64,000 bases of DNA from Prevotella lacticifex. Lineage in GTDB: Bacteria; Bacteroidota; Bacteroidia; Bacteroidales; Bacteroidaceae. The translations under genes and the position numbers were made by a program. The notes beneath the pieces were generated by a model, which was not told the DNA's origin, made no database searches, and was given only the letters and a program-made list of their open reading frames with translations. Positions 52,617-63,880 of the stretch are shown one piece after another (positions within the stretch are counted from its first letter, which is position 1; the number at the start of each line of letters is the position of its first letter). The stretch is taken from positions 1,811,798 through 1,875,797 of the forward strand of contig NZ_BPTV01000001.1 in the NCBI RefSeq assembly GCF_019973375.1. The letters run 5' to 3'.

Positions 52617-53507
52617 TTATTTGAAGAGTTTTTGAAAGTCGTGAGGAATCATCGTCGAGAATTCCATTGGCTTATGGCTCACCGGGTGGTAGAACGACAG
52701 AATGTAAGCATGGAGACACAACCGTCCGATGGGGTTGTCGCCGTTGCCGTATTTTACGTCGCCGCACACCGGATGCCCCATGTCGGCAGCATGGACACGT
52801 ATCTGATTCTTCCGTCCCGTCTCAAGCCGGAACTCCACAAGCGAGTGGGTGGCTGTTCGGTCGAGCACATGATAGTGAGTGACAGCGTATTTGCCGCCGT
52901 TGTCTATAGGAGAGCTGTAAGTGACATAAGCCTTGTTGTCCTTCAGCCAGTTGGCTATCGTACCCTCGTCGTTCTCCATCTCACCGCTCAGCACGGCCAC
53001 GTAGCGGCGGTCGAAGACAATGTGGTGCCAGTCGTGCTCAAGAATTTGCTCGGTTTGTATGTCCTTGGCGTAAATCATCAACCCACTCGTGTCGCGGTCG
53101 AGGCGGTGCACAACATGAGCCGTGCACTTCTGCCGCGTACGGCGGAAGTAGTCGTCGAGCACCGTCTTGACGTTCAGCGAGCTGTGGCCGGCGGCCATAC
53201 TGAGGATTCCGATGTTCTTCTCTACGACCACAATATAGGAGTCCTCATAGACGAGTTTGAGGTACTTGCTGTGGAAGGTATTGTTCTTCTTCGACTTGCT
53301 CACACTCACCTTGTCGCCCGCATGAAGCGGATAGTCGAACTGAGTGCGGAACTTGCCGTTAACCTTCACGCCCATATTCTTGAGCGTTGCCTTCACCTTC
53401 GTCTTACTCTCACCAACATTGGCCAACAGCCAGTCAAGGAGCCCGGAGTCGCCCTTGACGGTGTAATGCGCGAAATTATCCCTCTGATATGGATTAGTAT
53501 GTCTCAT
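52617..53507 (-). CDS. RluA-family pseudouridine synthase
   Basis: The protein has 296 residues from the ATG at 53507. A longer frame from 53576 runs through the promoter and is rejected. An S4-like N-terminal region (SGLLDWLLANVGESKTKVKA) precedes the catalytic domain with the active-site Asp in VVHRLDRDTSGLMIYAK and the C-terminal block LETGRKNQIRVHAADMGHPV. These enzymes isomerise uridines in rRNA or tRNA; the target is not determinable. A TACCTTTG element ends only about 8 bases before the ATG, suggesting a nearly leaderless mRNA. Confidence 0.9.
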   Translation of the reverse strand: MRHTNPYQRDNFAHYTVKGDSGLLDWLLANVGESKTKVKATLKNMGVKVNGKFRTQFDYPLHAGDKVSVSKSKKNNTFHSKYLKLVYEDSYIVVVEKNIGILSMAAGHSSLNVKTVLDDYFRRTRQKCTAHVVHRLDRDTSGLMIYAKDIQTEQILEHDWHHIVFDRRYVAVLSGEMENDEGTIANWLKDNKAYVTYSSPIDNGGKYAVTHYHVLDRTATHSLVEFRLETGRKNQIRVHAADMGHPVCGDVKYGNGDNPIGRLCLHAYILSFYHPVSHKPMEFSTMIPHDFQKLFK

Positions 53508-53515
53508 ATAGGGGG

Positions 53516-55251
<1,736 letters not shown>

Positions 55252-55301
55252 GGATTTGGCATGTTTTTTGCTAAGCCCTATTTAAAACAAAAAACTACAT
55301 T

Positions 55302-55925
55302 ATGAGCAAAGAGAACGAAATAGATAACGAAAAGAAGAAACAAGAGCAGAACGTAGCCGACAAGGATTCGGCTAACGCTCAGGGCACTGATAACACTTCG
55401 GAGGCTAAGGCCGGCAAGGAGGAGCCCAAGAAAGAAGAGTCGGCGAAGGACGCTGAGAAGAAGGATTCCGACGACAAGACATCTAAAGAAACCGAGCTAC
55501 AGAAGCAGATTGACGACCTTAAGGACCGTTATCTGCGCGAGGTGGCCGAGTTCGACAACTATAAGAAGCGTACTCTCAAGGAGAAGGCTGAGCTTATCCT
55601 CAACGGCGGCGAAAAGACAATCACTGCCATTCTGCCGGTACTCGACGACCTTGAGCGCGCTCTCGCCGACAAGAACGAGGATGCCAAAGCCATAAAAGAG
55701 GGCATGGATCTCATCTACAAGAAATTCATAAAAACCCTTGAGGGACTTGGTGTTAAAAAGATTGACACTAAGGACAAGGACTTCGACACCGACAACATGG
55801 AGGCTATTGCCATGGTCCCTGGTCAGAGCGACGACAAGAAAGGCAAAGTCATCGACTGTGTTCAGACCGGCTACACCCTCAACGAGAAAGTTATCCGTCA
55901 TGCCAAAGTGGCGGTAGGACAATAA
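55302..55925 (+). CDS. grpE: Nucleotide exchange factor GrpE
   Basis: The protein has 207 residues. A long charged Lys/Glu/Asp-rich N-terminus (about 1-65) leads into the dimerising coiled coil and the conserved core [20 protein letters not shown]. The C-terminal beta domain follows, with HAKVAVGQ as the terminal motif. GrpE releases ADP from DnaK. dnaJ follows by 19 bases, so the two cochaperones are cotranscribed; dnaK is elsewhere. Confidence 0.95.
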   Translation: MSKENEIDNEKKKQEQNVADKDSANAQGTDNTSEAKAGKEEPKKEESAKDAEKKDSDDKTSKETELQKQIDDLKDRYLREVAEFDNYKKRTLKEKAELILNGGEKTITAILPVLDDLERALADKNEDAKAIKEGMDLIYKKFIKTLEGLGVKKIDTKDKDFDTDNMEAIAMVPGQSDDKKGKVIDCVQTGYTLNEKVIRHAKVAVGQ

Positions 55926-55944
55926 TTACAAGAAACGAAAGACC

Positions 55945-57105
55945 GTGGCAAAGAGAGATTATTACGAAGTTCTTGGTGTCAGCAAGGACGCCTCCGATGC
56001 AGAAATAAAGAAAGCTTACCGGAAGTTAGCCATCAAGTATCATCCCGACCGCAATCCGGGCGACAAAGAGGCTGAGGAGAAATTCAAGGAGGCTGCCGAG
56101 GCCTACGATGTCCTTCACGACCCACAAAAGCGGCAGCAGTACGACCAGTTCGGATTCAACGCTCCCGGCGGAGGGTTCAACGGCAGTCCGTTCGGCGCTG
56201 GCGGATTCTCCATGGACGACATCTTCTCCATGTTCGGCGATGTATTCGGCGGACGAGGAGGATTCGGTGGCTTCAGCGGTGGCAGCGGACACGCCCAGAC
56301 ACGTAAGTACCGCGGCTCCGACCTCCGGCTGAAAGTGAAGCTCACGCTCCAGGAGGTGGCAACGGGAGTAACGAAGAAATTCAAGGTGCGTAAGGATGTC
56401 GCATGCCCCGACTGTCACGGTACCGGTGCCAAGAACGGTGCCGGTGTTGAGACGTGCCCTAACTGTCATGGCAGCGGCGTGGAGATAAGAACGCAGCAGA
56501 GCATCTTCGGAATGATGCAGACCCAGACAACATGCCACGTCTGTGGCGGTGAGGGAACAATCGTCAAGGAGAAGTGCCCCAAGTGCGGTGGCGACGGTGT
56601 CGTCAAGGGCGATGAGGTCGTCGAGATAAACATACCGGCAGGAGTAGAGGACGGAATGGTGCTGAACGTTCCCGGAAAAGGAAACGCCGGTAAGCACAAC
56701 GGCATCAATGGCGACATAAAAGTTTACATCGAGGTCGAGAACAGCGACATCTTCATACGCGACAAGCAGGATCTCATCTACAATCTCCTGCTCGATATTC
56801 CCACAGCTGTCCTCGGTGGCACTGTTGAGATTCCAACACTCGACGGAAAATCGACAAAGATAAAGATTGAGCCGGGAACACAGCCGGGAAAGACCCTGCG
56901 GCTACGCGGCAAGGGACTGCCCGCCGTCAACGGCTATGGCTATGGAGTCGGCGACATCATTGTACAAATCAGCGTTTACATTCCTAAGACTCTATCGCAC
57001 GAGGAAAAGAAAGCAATAGAGAGTTTCAGAAACAGCGACAACTTCAAGGGCGACAACAGCACAAAGGAAACAATATTCCAGAAGTTCCGCAATCTCTTCA
57101 ACTGA
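55945..57105 (+). CDS. dnaJ: Chaperone DnaJ
   Basis: The protein has 386 residues with a GTG start ([16 protein letters not shown]). The J domain contains the HPD triad (YHPDRNPG), followed by a Gly/Phe-rich linker and four zinc motifs [24 protein letters not shown] and [10 protein letters not shown]-terminal substrate-binding region closes the protein. It is a full class I DnaJ that delivers unfolded proteins to DnaK and stimulates its ATPase. The GTG is confirmed by the conserved [10 protein letters not shown] start. Confidence 0.96.
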   Translation: MAKRDYYEVLGVSKDASDAEIKKAYRKLAIKYHPDRNPGDKEAEEKFKEAAEAYDVLHDPQKRQQYDQFGFNAPGGGFNGSPFGAGGFSMDDIFSMFGDVFGGRGGFGGFSGGSGHAQTRKYRGSDLRLKVKLTLQEVATGVTKKFKVRKDVACPDCHGTGAKNGAGVETCPNCHGSGVEIRTQQSIFGMMQTQTTCHVCGGEGTIVKEKCPKCGGDGVVKGDEVVEINIPAGVEDGMVLNVPGKGNAGKHNGINGDIKVYIEVENSDIFIRDKQDLIYNLLLDIPTAVLGGTVEIPTLDGKSTKIKIEPGTQPGKTLRLRGKGLPAVNGYGYGVGDIIVQISVYIPKTLSHEEKKAIESFRNSDNFKGDNSTKETIFQKFRNLFN

Positions 57106-57176
57106 TTGCTGCCACAGTGCTGCAGGGCGGCTAAGCCGCTAAGGCTCAACAATAAAACATTAACGAAACTAACAGA

Positions 57177-57243
57177 ACAAGAAGTCTCGATTGGTCACAT
57201 GACTGCGAAAAAAAGTCGGCCACCGTGACTTCTTGTTTTTTAA
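57177..57243 (+). terminator. Terminator after grpE-dnaJ
   Basis: AACAAGAAGTC (57177-57187) pairs with GACTTCTTGTT (57227-57237), with further pairing inside (GGTCAC/GTGAC), and is followed by a run of T. It lies between dnaJ and folC and could also act as an attenuator for folC. Confidence 0.75.
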
Positions 57244-57269
57244 TCAAATTTTTTCAAGAAAGCAAGATT

Positions 57270-58568
57270 ATGACTGAAGAGGAAATAAACAAGGAATTCG
57301 ATTCCACAGTACATTATTTATATAACTGCACACCGGTATTCGAGCATGTAGGAGCATCAGCATATAAAGAGGGGCTCTCCAACACACTGGCGCTCGACAG
57401 CCACTTCGGACATCCTCACACTCATTTCCTCTCCATCCATATCGCGGGAACAAACGGAAAAGGCTCCTGCTCCCACACCCTTGCATCAATCCTCCAGGCC
57501 GACGGCTATAAGGTGGGACTGTACACCAGTCCGCACCTCGTCGACTTCCGTGAGCGCATACGTGTCAACGGCAAGATGATTCCTAAGAAATACGTCATCG
57601 ACTTCGTACGCAAGAACAAGGATTTCTTTGAGCCCCTCCACCCTTCTTTCTTTGAGCTCACTACGGCCTTGGCTTTCAAGTATTTCGCCGACAGCGACAT
57701 CGACATTGCCGTTGTCGAGGTGGGACTCGGCGGTCGGTTGGACTGCACCAATATCATCACCCCTATCCTGTCGGTCATCACCAATATCAGCTTCGACCAC
57801 ACACAGTTCTTGGGGAATACCCTTGCGAAGATCGCCGGCGAGAAAGCAGGAATAATAAAGGACGGAGTGCCCGTCGTCGTCGGTGAGGATATCCCCGAGA
57901 CACGACCCGTTTTCGAGTCGAAAGCCGAAACAACCCGCTCCACAATCGTCTTCGCCCAGGACAAGCCCCTCATCACTTCAGCTAAAGCCAACGCACTTGG
58001 CGGACGCGACTACAAGACCAAATATTTCGGCGATATCCACTATGAGCTTGGCGGCGACTACCAGGACAAGAATGCCAACACGGTGCTGACAGCATGCATG
58101 CAGTTGCTCAACAAGGATGTCATCCGCGACACTGACAGCGTAGCCAAAGGATTTGCCAATGTCTGTGAGGCCACGGGACTCATGGGGCGGTGGCAGAAAG
58201 TGCACGACCATCCAGTAGCCGTCTGCGACACCGGCCATAATGTCGGAGGATGGCAGTATCTCGCTCCGCAAATAGGAGCACAGCAGTGCAGGACAAGGCG
58301 CATAGTATTCGGAATGGTCGACGACAAGGACCTCGACAAGGTGCTCTCGATGATGCCCAGGGATGCCGTATTCTACTGGACGCAGCCATCGTGCAAAAGA
58401 GCCTTCGCCGTGGAGAAAATCGTTGAGGAGGCTGAGAAACAAGGACTTGAAGGGCACCCGTTCGCTACCGTCAAAGAGGCTTACGCAGCAGCTCTGAGCG
58501 ACAGCAGTGCCGACGACTTCATCTTCGTAGGAGGCTCCAGCTACGTCGTTGCCGACTTATTGTCATAG
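57270..58568 (+). CDS. folC: Dihydrofolate synthase / folylpolyglutamate synthase
   Basis: The protein has 432 residues from the ATG at 57270; the longer frame from 57225 crosses the terminator and is rejected. The P-loop HIAGTNGKGSCSHTLASIL, the substrate loop LYTSPHLVDFRERIRVNG and VVEVGLGGRLDCTNII are characteristic. The enzyme adds glutamate to dihydropteroate and extends the polyglutamate tail of folates. It appears to be transcribed alone. Confidence 0.94.
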   Translation: MTEEEINKEFDSTVHYLYNCTPVFEHVGASAYKEGLSNTLALDSHFGHPHTHFLSIHIAGTNGKGSCSHTLASILQADGYKVGLYTSPHLVDFRERIRVNGKMIPKKYVIDFVRKNKDFFEPLHPSFFELTTALAFKYFADSDIDIAVVEVGLGGRLDCTNIITPILSVITNISFDHTQFLGNTLAKIAGEKAGIIKDGVPVVVGEDIPETRPVFESKAETTRSTIVFAQDKPLITSAKANALGGRDYKTKYFGDIHYELGGDYQDKNANTVLTACMQLLNKDVIRDTDSVAKGFANVCEATGLMGRWQKVHDHPVAVCDTGHNVGGWQYLAPQIGAQQCRTRRIVFGMVDDKDLDKVLSMMPRDAVFYWTQPSCKRAFAVEKIVEEAEKQGLEGHPFATVKEAYAAALSDSSADDFIFVGGSSYVVADLLS

Positions 58569-58724
58569 CAGTCAGTGACATTTCGGCATATCTTTCGCGC
58601 TAAAACAACACATATTCCGACTAACCGGATATTTTCCGCGGGCATCGGACGACCAATATCGCTTGTTCGGTGCCTGCGGATGTCGCCCAGCATACGCCAA
58701 TTCTCATCTCGCAGGTAAACCATA

Positions 58725-58890
58725 GCAACCCACTGATAATTAACGGGTTGCAGACGCACACCATACGAATAGAGTGCTGCAATAAACTCAGCAACAAGCT
58801 CTTATATTACTACTTTATTTACATTTCCGTCTTTTCCCGACATCAGAAAGCACCTTATGCGACACTGCGACACTGCGACACTGCGACGTT
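58725..58890. repeat. Dispersed composite element, copy near 58.8 kb
   Basis: Contains CCACTGATAATTAACGGGTT, GCAGACGCAC, GAGTGCTGCAATAAACTC, CCCGACATCAGAAAGC and a short tandem ATGCGACACTGCGACACTGC. Each block has a counterpart at 63465-63860 (CACATTGATAATTAATGTGT, GAGTGCTGCAACGACC, CCCGACATCAGAAAC, ATGCGCCACACCGCCACACC). It occupies most of the 484-base gap between folC and galM; the rest of that gap shows only the galM promoter. Confidence 0.7.
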
Positions 58891-58971
58891 GATTATCGAA
58901 GAAATTCCGTCAACGGCATTTAGGCTCTTAATTGTTTTTAACATACTGAGATTGTCTTTTTTTTGTTTTGG

Positions 58972-59003
58972 TTTGGTTGTATCGAGAATTTTCAGTTACT
59001 TTG
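58972..59003 (+). promoter_or_regulatory. Promoter of the galactose operon
   Basis: TTTG at 58972-58975, 20 bases, then TTACTTTG at 58996-59003 (one mismatch to TAnnTTTG), 49 bases before the galM start. Confidence 0.7.
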
Positions 59004-59052
59004 CAAATAGTAAACGAAACCAACAATATCAATCCTACTAAAAACGCTGATT

Positions 59053-60141
59053 ATGACAAACTCTGTAGAAACACAAAACAAATGTGGTCTGAGAAGAGAG
59101 GACTTCCAGACCACTGTCAACGGCAAGCATACTGATTTATTCATTCTGCGTAACTCCAAGGGCAACGAAGTGGCTTTCACCAACTACGGCGGTGCCATAG
59201 TAGCAATCATGGTTCCCGACAAGAACGGCAACTACGCCAACGTCATTCAGGGGCACGACAGCATCCAGGGTGTCATAAACTCAGAGGAGCCCTACCTCTC
59301 GCGCCTTATCGGACGCTACGGCAACCGCATTGCCAAAGGACAGTTCCAGCTCCACGGCAAGCACTATCAGCTCGCTACCAACGACGGACCAAACCATCTG
59401 CATGGCGGCAAAGCCGGATTCAATGTTAAGGTGTGGGATGCCACACAAGTCAACGACCACGCCGTAGTGCTCAAATACACAAGCCCTTATGGCGACGAGG
59501 GATTCTCCGGCGAGGTTGAAGTTTGGGTCGCTTACTCATGGACCGACGACGACGAACTAATAATCAAATACCGTGCTACGACAAACAAGAAGACTATCAT
59601 CAACCTTACTCATCACGGATTCTTCTCCTTGGCAGGTGATGCCGACCCCACACCCAACGTCATGAACGTTGAGTGCCAGCTCAATGCCGACTTCTTCCTG
59701 CCCATCAACAACACCAGCATACCGACGGGAGAGATTCTGAAAGTTGAGGGCACACCGTTCGACTTCCGCACTCCTCACACCATCGGCGAACGCATCAACG
59801 ACGACAACGAGCAGCTCAAGAACGGCACCGGCTACGACCACTGCTACGTTCTGAACAAGCCCGAGGAAGGTGAGCTCACCTTCGCTGCCAAGCTCCACGA
59901 GCCTGTCAGCGGACGAACAATGGAGGTGTACACCACGGAGCCGGGATTGCAGCTCTATACCGGCAACTTCGAGTTCGGACTCAAGGGCTACCATGGCACC
60001 ACCTACCCTAAGCGCAGCGCCATATGCCTCGAGGCACAGCACTTCCCCGACACTCCCAACCATCCTTACTTCCCGTCGGTAGTACTGAATCCGGGAGAAG
60101 TTTACGAGCAGCGAACAGTATATAAATTTGGTGTAGAATAA
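59053..60141 (+). CDS. galM: Aldose 1-epimerase (galactose mutarotase)
   Basis: This 362-residue enzyme converts beta-D-galactose to alpha-D-galactose for galactokinase. Conserved blocks include SRLIGRYGNRIAKGQFQLHG, GPNHLHGGKAGFNVKVWDA with the substrate His, NLTHHGFFSLAG with the catalytic His, and GTGYDHCYVLN. No signal peptide is seen, so it is cytoplasmic. It leads a compact unit with a sugar transporter and galactokinase. Confidence 0.94.
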   Translation: MTNSVETQNKCGLRREDFQTTVNGKHTDLFILRNSKGNEVAFTNYGGAIVAIMVPDKNGNYANVIQGHDSIQGVINSEEPYLSRLIGRYGNRIAKGQFQLHGKHYQLATNDGPNHLHGGKAGFNVKVWDATQVNDHAVVLKYTSPYGDEGFSGEVEVWVAYSWTDDDELIIKYRATTNKKTIINLTHHGFFSLAGDADPTPNVMNVECQLNADFFLPINNTSIPTGEILKVEGTPFDFRTPHTIGERINDDNEQLKNGTGYDHCYVLNKPEEGELTFAAKLHEPVSGRTMEVYTTEPGLQLYTGNFEFGLKGYHGTTYPKRSAICLEAQHFPDTPNHPYFPSVVLNPGEVYEQRTVYKFGVE

Positions 60142-60156
60142 CAATAACTCATTGAT

Positions 60157-60207
60157 AGTGACCGCACCTTGTTCACATTCACCACAAGGTCCGGTCACTT
60201 TATTTTG
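60157..60207 (+). terminator. Hairpin between galM and the transporter gene
   Basis: AGTGACCGCACCTTGT (60157-60172) pairs with ACAAGGTCCGGTCACT (60184-60199) over 15 of 16 positions and is followed by TTTATTTT. It lies within the operon and may reduce read-through from galM or stabilise the galM mRNA end. Confidence 0.75.
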
Positions 60208-60232
60208 CTAAGAATACAACTATTCAAAAACA

Positions 60233-61546
60233 ATGGAAAAGACTAATACAAAACAGAACGGGAGCATCATTGCCATTATAACAATGATGTTCCTCTATGC
60301 CATGATTGCGTTCGTAACCAATCTGGCTGCGCCTATCGGCGTCGTATGGAAGAACCAGCCGGAAATCGGCGGCAGCAACATGCTCGGAATGATGGGTAAC
60401 TTCATGAACTTCTTCGCTTATCTGTTCATGGGTATCCCTGCCGGCCGACTGCTTACAAAGATTGGCTACAAGAAAACGGCTCTCCTTGGCATCGCCTTCG
60501 GATTCGTCGGAGTGTTCATCCAGTTCCTCTCCGGATTCCCATCGGGAATGACCGGATTCATCGTCTATCTGCTCGGAGCTTTCGTCAGCGGTTTCTCCGT
60601 TTGTCTGCTCAACACCGTTGTCAACCCGATGCTGAACCTGCTCGGTGGTGGCGGTAACCGCGGCAACCAGCTGAACCTCATCGGTGGAACACTGAACTCA
60701 CTGGCCGGAACACTCACGCCGATGCTCGTCGGTGCACTCATCGGACAAGTATCGAAGTCGACGACAATGACAAAAGTCAACCTCGTTCTCTACATCGCAT
60801 TAGCCGTGTTCGCAGCAGCATTCATCATCCTCTCGTTCATTCCTATCCAGGACCCTGAACTCGGAAAGACCGACGAGACCACAGTCTTCGAGCACTCGCC
60901 ATGGTCGTTCCGCCACTTCACCCTCGGTGTCATCGCCATCTTCGTCTATGTGGGCGTTGAGACCGGTATCCCCGGCACACTGAACTTCTACATCTCTGAT
61001 ACATCGACAAGCGGAGCCTGGACAAGCGCAGTGGCCAATGCAGCCGCCATCGGTGGTTTCGTAGCCGGAACATACTGGCTGCTGATGCTCGTAGGACGCT
61101 TCGTGGCCGGATTCATTGCCGACAAGGTTTCGTCACGGACAATGATGATGTGCGCTACCGGACTGGGAATGATTCTCATCATCTGCGCCATACTCATTCC
61201 TAAGACTGTCACGGCATCGATGCCGCTGTTCACCGGAACGGCATTCAAGATGACCACTATCCCACTGAGTGCTGTACTCCTCGTACTCTGCGGACTCTGC
61301 ACGTCAATCATGTGGGCTTCGATCTTCAACCTCTCTACCGAGGGACTCGGCAAGTACACAGCACAGGCCTCAGGAATATTCATGATGATGGTTGTCGGCG
61401 GAGGAGTACTGCCACTGATTCAGAACTTCATTGCCGACCACGCCGGATATATGGTCAGCTACATCATTCCGCTGTTGGCCATGGCTTATATGTTCGTCTA
61501 CTCAGCTTTCTTCAGCAAGAACGTCAACAAGGACATTCCGGTCTGA
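60233..61546 (+). CDS. MFS sugar:H+ symporter (glucose/galactose type)
   Basis: This 437-residue protein has about twelve membrane spans. It has the MFS loop GRLLTKIGYKKTALLGIAFG and the FHS-type pattern FCV-like SGFSVCLLNTVVNPMLNLLG found in fucose/glucose/galactose permeases. The second half shows GRFVAGFIADKVSSRTMMM. Placement between galM and galK makes galactose the likely substrate. The hairpin at 60157 lies just upstream and may adjust its expression relative to galM. Confidence 0.88.
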   Translation: MEKTNTKQNGSIIAIITMMFLYAMIAFVTNLAAPIGVVWKNQPEIGGSNMLGMMGNFMNFFAYLFMGIPAGRLLTKIGYKKTALLGIAFGFVGVFIQFLSGFPSGMTGFIVYLLGAFVSGFSVCLLNTVVNPMLNLLGGGGNRGNQLNLIGGTLNSLAGTLTPMLVGALIGQVSKSTTMTKVNLVLYIALAVFAAAFIILSFIPIQDPELGKTDETTVFEHSPWSFRHFTLGVIAIFVYVGVETGIPGTLNFYISDTSTSGAWTSAVANAAAIGGFVAGTYWLLMLVGRFVAGFIADKVSSRTMMMCATGLGMILIICAILIPKTVTASMPLFTGTAFKMTTIPLSAVLLVLCGLCTSIMWASIFNLSTEGLGKYTAQASGIFMMMVVGGGVLPLIQNFIADHAGYMVSYIIPLLAMAYMFVYSAFFSKNVNKDIPV

Positions 61547-61596
61547 TGTCATCGCAATAACCAATTTGAACCCTAAAAACAAAAAAATAAGCAACT

Positions 61597-62757
61597 ATGG
61601 ATATTGAAAAAGTTAGATCACGCTTTATAAAGCATTTCGACGGTAAGACAGGAAACATCTACATGTCGCCCGGACGCATCAACCTCATCGGCGAGCACAC
61701 CGATTACAACGGCGGCTTTGTCTTCCCCGGAGCTGTAGACAAGGGAATCATGGCTGAGGTCCGCCCCAACGGTCTCAACACCGTCATCCTTTACTCCATC
61801 GACCTCAAGGACAAGACCGAGTTCAAGGTCGACGACCCTAAGGGTCCTAAGGCTACATGGGCCCGCTACATCTATGGCATTGTACAGGAGATGCGCGCCC
61901 TCGGCGTCGATGTCAAGGGTTTCAACGCAGCCTTCTATGGCGATGTGCCCCTCGGTGCAGGAATGAGCTCATCAGCAGCCTTGGAGAGTTGTTTCGCCTT
62001 CGCCCTCAACGACTTGTTTGCCGACGGACGCATCTCAAAGTGGGATTTGGTTCTTGCAGGACAGGCCACAGAGCACAAGTATGTCGGTGTGAACTGCGGA
62101 ATAATGGACCAGTTTGCAAGCGTATTCGGACAGAAGGGAAAGCTGATGCGTCTCGACTGCCGCAGCCGTGAGTTCCAGTATTTCCCATTCGATCCACAAG
62201 GCTACAAGTTGGTTCTTGTCAACTCGAAGGTTAAGCACGAGCTGGTAGGAAGTCCTTACAACGACCGCCGTCAGAGCTGCGAGAATGTCGTTGCTGCCCT
62301 CAACAAGCAGTTCCCCGACAAGAAGTATGAAACTCTCCGCGATGCCACTTGGGCTGAGCTCGATGCCGTCAAGGGTGCTGTCAGCGAGGAGGACTACAAG
62401 CGCGCTCACTTCGTCCTCGGCGAGAAAGACCGTGTCTTAGCTGTCAGCGATGCCCTTGAGGCCGGCGACTACGAGACTGTGGGCAAGAAGATGTATGAGA
62501 CCCACGATGGACTGTCAAAGGAATATGAGGTCAGCTGCGAGGAACTCGACTATCTCGTCGACATTGCACGTGAGAACGGTGTCACCGGCAGTCGTATCAT
62601 GGGCGGTGGCTTCGGCGGTTGCACCATCAACCTTGTCAAAGATGAGGTTTACGACAAGTTCATCGCCGATGCGAAGAAGAAGTTCAGTGCCAAGTATGGC
62701 CATGAGCCGGAAGTCTATCCGGTAGTCATCAGCGACGGTTCGCACAAGGTTTGCTAA
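61597..62757 (+). CDS. galK: Galactokinase
   Basis: This 386-residue GHMP kinase carries the galactokinase signature GRINLIGEHTDYNGGFVFPG, the ATP loop GDVPLGAGMSSSAALES and the third motif MGGGFGGCTINLV. It phosphorylates alpha-D-galactose to galactose 1-phosphate, the first committed step of the Leloir pathway. galT and galE are not in the window. It is the last gene of the operon and is followed by a strong hairpin. Confidence 0.96.
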   Translation: MDIEKVRSRFIKHFDGKTGNIYMSPGRINLIGEHTDYNGGFVFPGAVDKGIMAEVRPNGLNTVILYSIDLKDKTEFKVDDPKGPKATWARYIYGIVQEMRALGVDVKGFNAAFYGDVPLGAGMSSSAALESCFAFALNDLFADGRISKWDLVLAGQATEHKYVGVNCGIMDQFASVFGQKGKLMRLDCRSREFQYFPFDPQGYKLVLVNSKVKHELVGSPYNDRRQSCENVVAALNKQFPDKKYETLRDATWAELDAVKGAVSEEDYKRAHFVLGEKDRVLAVSDALEAGDYETVGKKMYETHDGLSKEYEVSCEELDYLVDIARENGVTGSRIMGGGFGGCTINLVKDEVYDKFIADAKKKFSAKYGHEPEVYPVVISDGSHKVC

Positions 62758-62779
62758 TCGTCCAACTTTCGCTATATGA

Positions 62780-62807
62780 GGGGTACCCGTTTCGGGTGCC
62801 CCTTTTT
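62780..62807. terminator. Terminator after galK
   Basis: GGGGTACCCG and CGGGTGCCCC form a 10-position stem with a TTT loop, followed by TTTTT. It would also fold on the minus strand and could end a transcript coming from the orphan promoter at 63138. Confidence 0.9.
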
Positions 62808-62825
62808 CTTTTGCGGTAGTGGCTA

Positions 62826-62962
62826 TAGAAGCTGAGCCATGCGAGCAATAGAAGCTATAGAGGCTATAGAGGCTATAGGAGCTATAGAGCCTCGGTCGCC
62901 CACCTCAGAACCACATTGGGCTATAGAGGCTATAGAGGTTATAGAGGCTATAGGAGCTATGA
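62826..62962. repeat. 9-bp tandem repeat (GCTATAGAG type)
   Basis: Two blocks of GCTATAGAG-like units (62853-62893 and 62919-62962), with variants GCTATAGGA and GCTATAGAA, are separated by a short non-repeat stretch. It is the inverse-orientation relative of 18968-19045. A minus-strand frame here encodes an (S-I-A) repeat and a plus-strand frame a (G-Y-R) repeat; both look like by-products of the 9-bp unit. Confidence 0.88.
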
Positions 62963-63137
62963 GGCTATTGGAATAGCGAATCAATCTGGTTGCCATGGCC
63001 ATCTCAGCCTGAGTAATGTTTGGCAGCGCTTCGGCCAAAGGGTGTTTGGCAGGGGTGCTGCCGGAATATATGATTGTCGTAGCGGTGGGAACCGCTCGGA
63101 GGGAATGGAGTTTTTAGTGAGAGATTTATTCTGCCCG

Positions 63138-63215
63138 CAAAGGTAGCAAACAAAATCGCCGATTCCAAATTTTCGCCCTTTATTGCCGTTAAAATCTGTT
63201 AACAACAGCCGATAA
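63138..63215 (-). promoter_or_regulatory. Orphan promoter module with inverted-repeat operator, copy B
   Basis: On the minus strand an imperfect inverted repeat (TGTTGTTAA-N6-TTAACGGCA, 63207-63184) is followed after 14 bases by TTTG (63169-63166), then exactly 20 bases and TACCTTTG (63145-63138). Spacing equals copy A at 18541-18610, and the intervening bases are also similar. It points through the 9-bp repeats toward the galK terminator; no recognisable gene follows. Confidence 0.7.
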
Positions 63216-63374
63216 ACATCACTTTTACATATTTACCGTTTGCGAGGGGTATATTTATTGTATAAAAAGCGCATATTTATTATTTGCGTATAAATAAGCA
63301 GATTCCCATTAAGGGAAATGGGTAATAGGTACAAAGCAGATTGTTTCTTGTAATATTGTCGACATGCGATAGCT

Positions 63375-63880
63375 ATAAATGTTGCGTTGTTACGTTGTTA
63401 CGCTTGGGGGGAATGAAGTCGAAGCCAATCAGCAATGATGCTCCTAAAATCTAACTCAAAATTCCTATGCGCCACACCGCCACACCGCCACATAAGGCCG
63501 ATACTGACATGCGGCAAGGAATTCGGCCAAAATGAGACTATAGAGTAAAAATATATTAATTATTATCACCTTGGTAACACATTGATAATTAATGTGTTGC
63601 ACACATCCACCGGAGCGGGGTTTATCCCCGTCCTCGCAGCTGCGTGATATTTGCTTGGTATCTTGTCCGTAGCTACTGCGGGGCAATTGCTTTGTATCTT
63701 GTCCGTCGCTGTTAGGGCAGGGATAAACCCTGCCACTACGGCGGCAGAGTGCTGCAACGACCTTATCATCAAGCAATTATGCTGCTTCTTATTTTACAAT
63801 TCTGTGCTCCGCCCGACATCAGAAACCTATAAATGTAGCGGTTGAGAGAAATGAAGTCGAGGTCAATTAGCAATTAGGCT
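63375..63880. repeat. Dispersed composite element, fullest copy
   Basis: About 500 bases bounded by degenerate direct repeats: CTATAAATGTTGCGTTG with GAATGAAGTCGAAGCCAATC at 63374-63432, and CTATAAATGTAGCGGTTG with GAAATGAAGTCGAGGTCAAT at 63828-63866. Inside are GGGGTTTATCCCC and GGGATAAACCC inverted motifs, two copies of a TTGCTT(T/G)GTATCTTGTCCGT block, and GAGTGCTGCAACG. Short frames across it are unconvincing. The remaining bases to 64000 are AT-rich without a visible gene. Confidence 0.7.

Noticed and set aside
62823..63038. Minus-strand peptide with repeated Ser-Ile-Ala
   Set aside because: Generated by the 9-bp CTATAG repeat; the opposite strand gives an equally open Gly-Tyr-Arg repeat. 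Kept only as a note in the findings.
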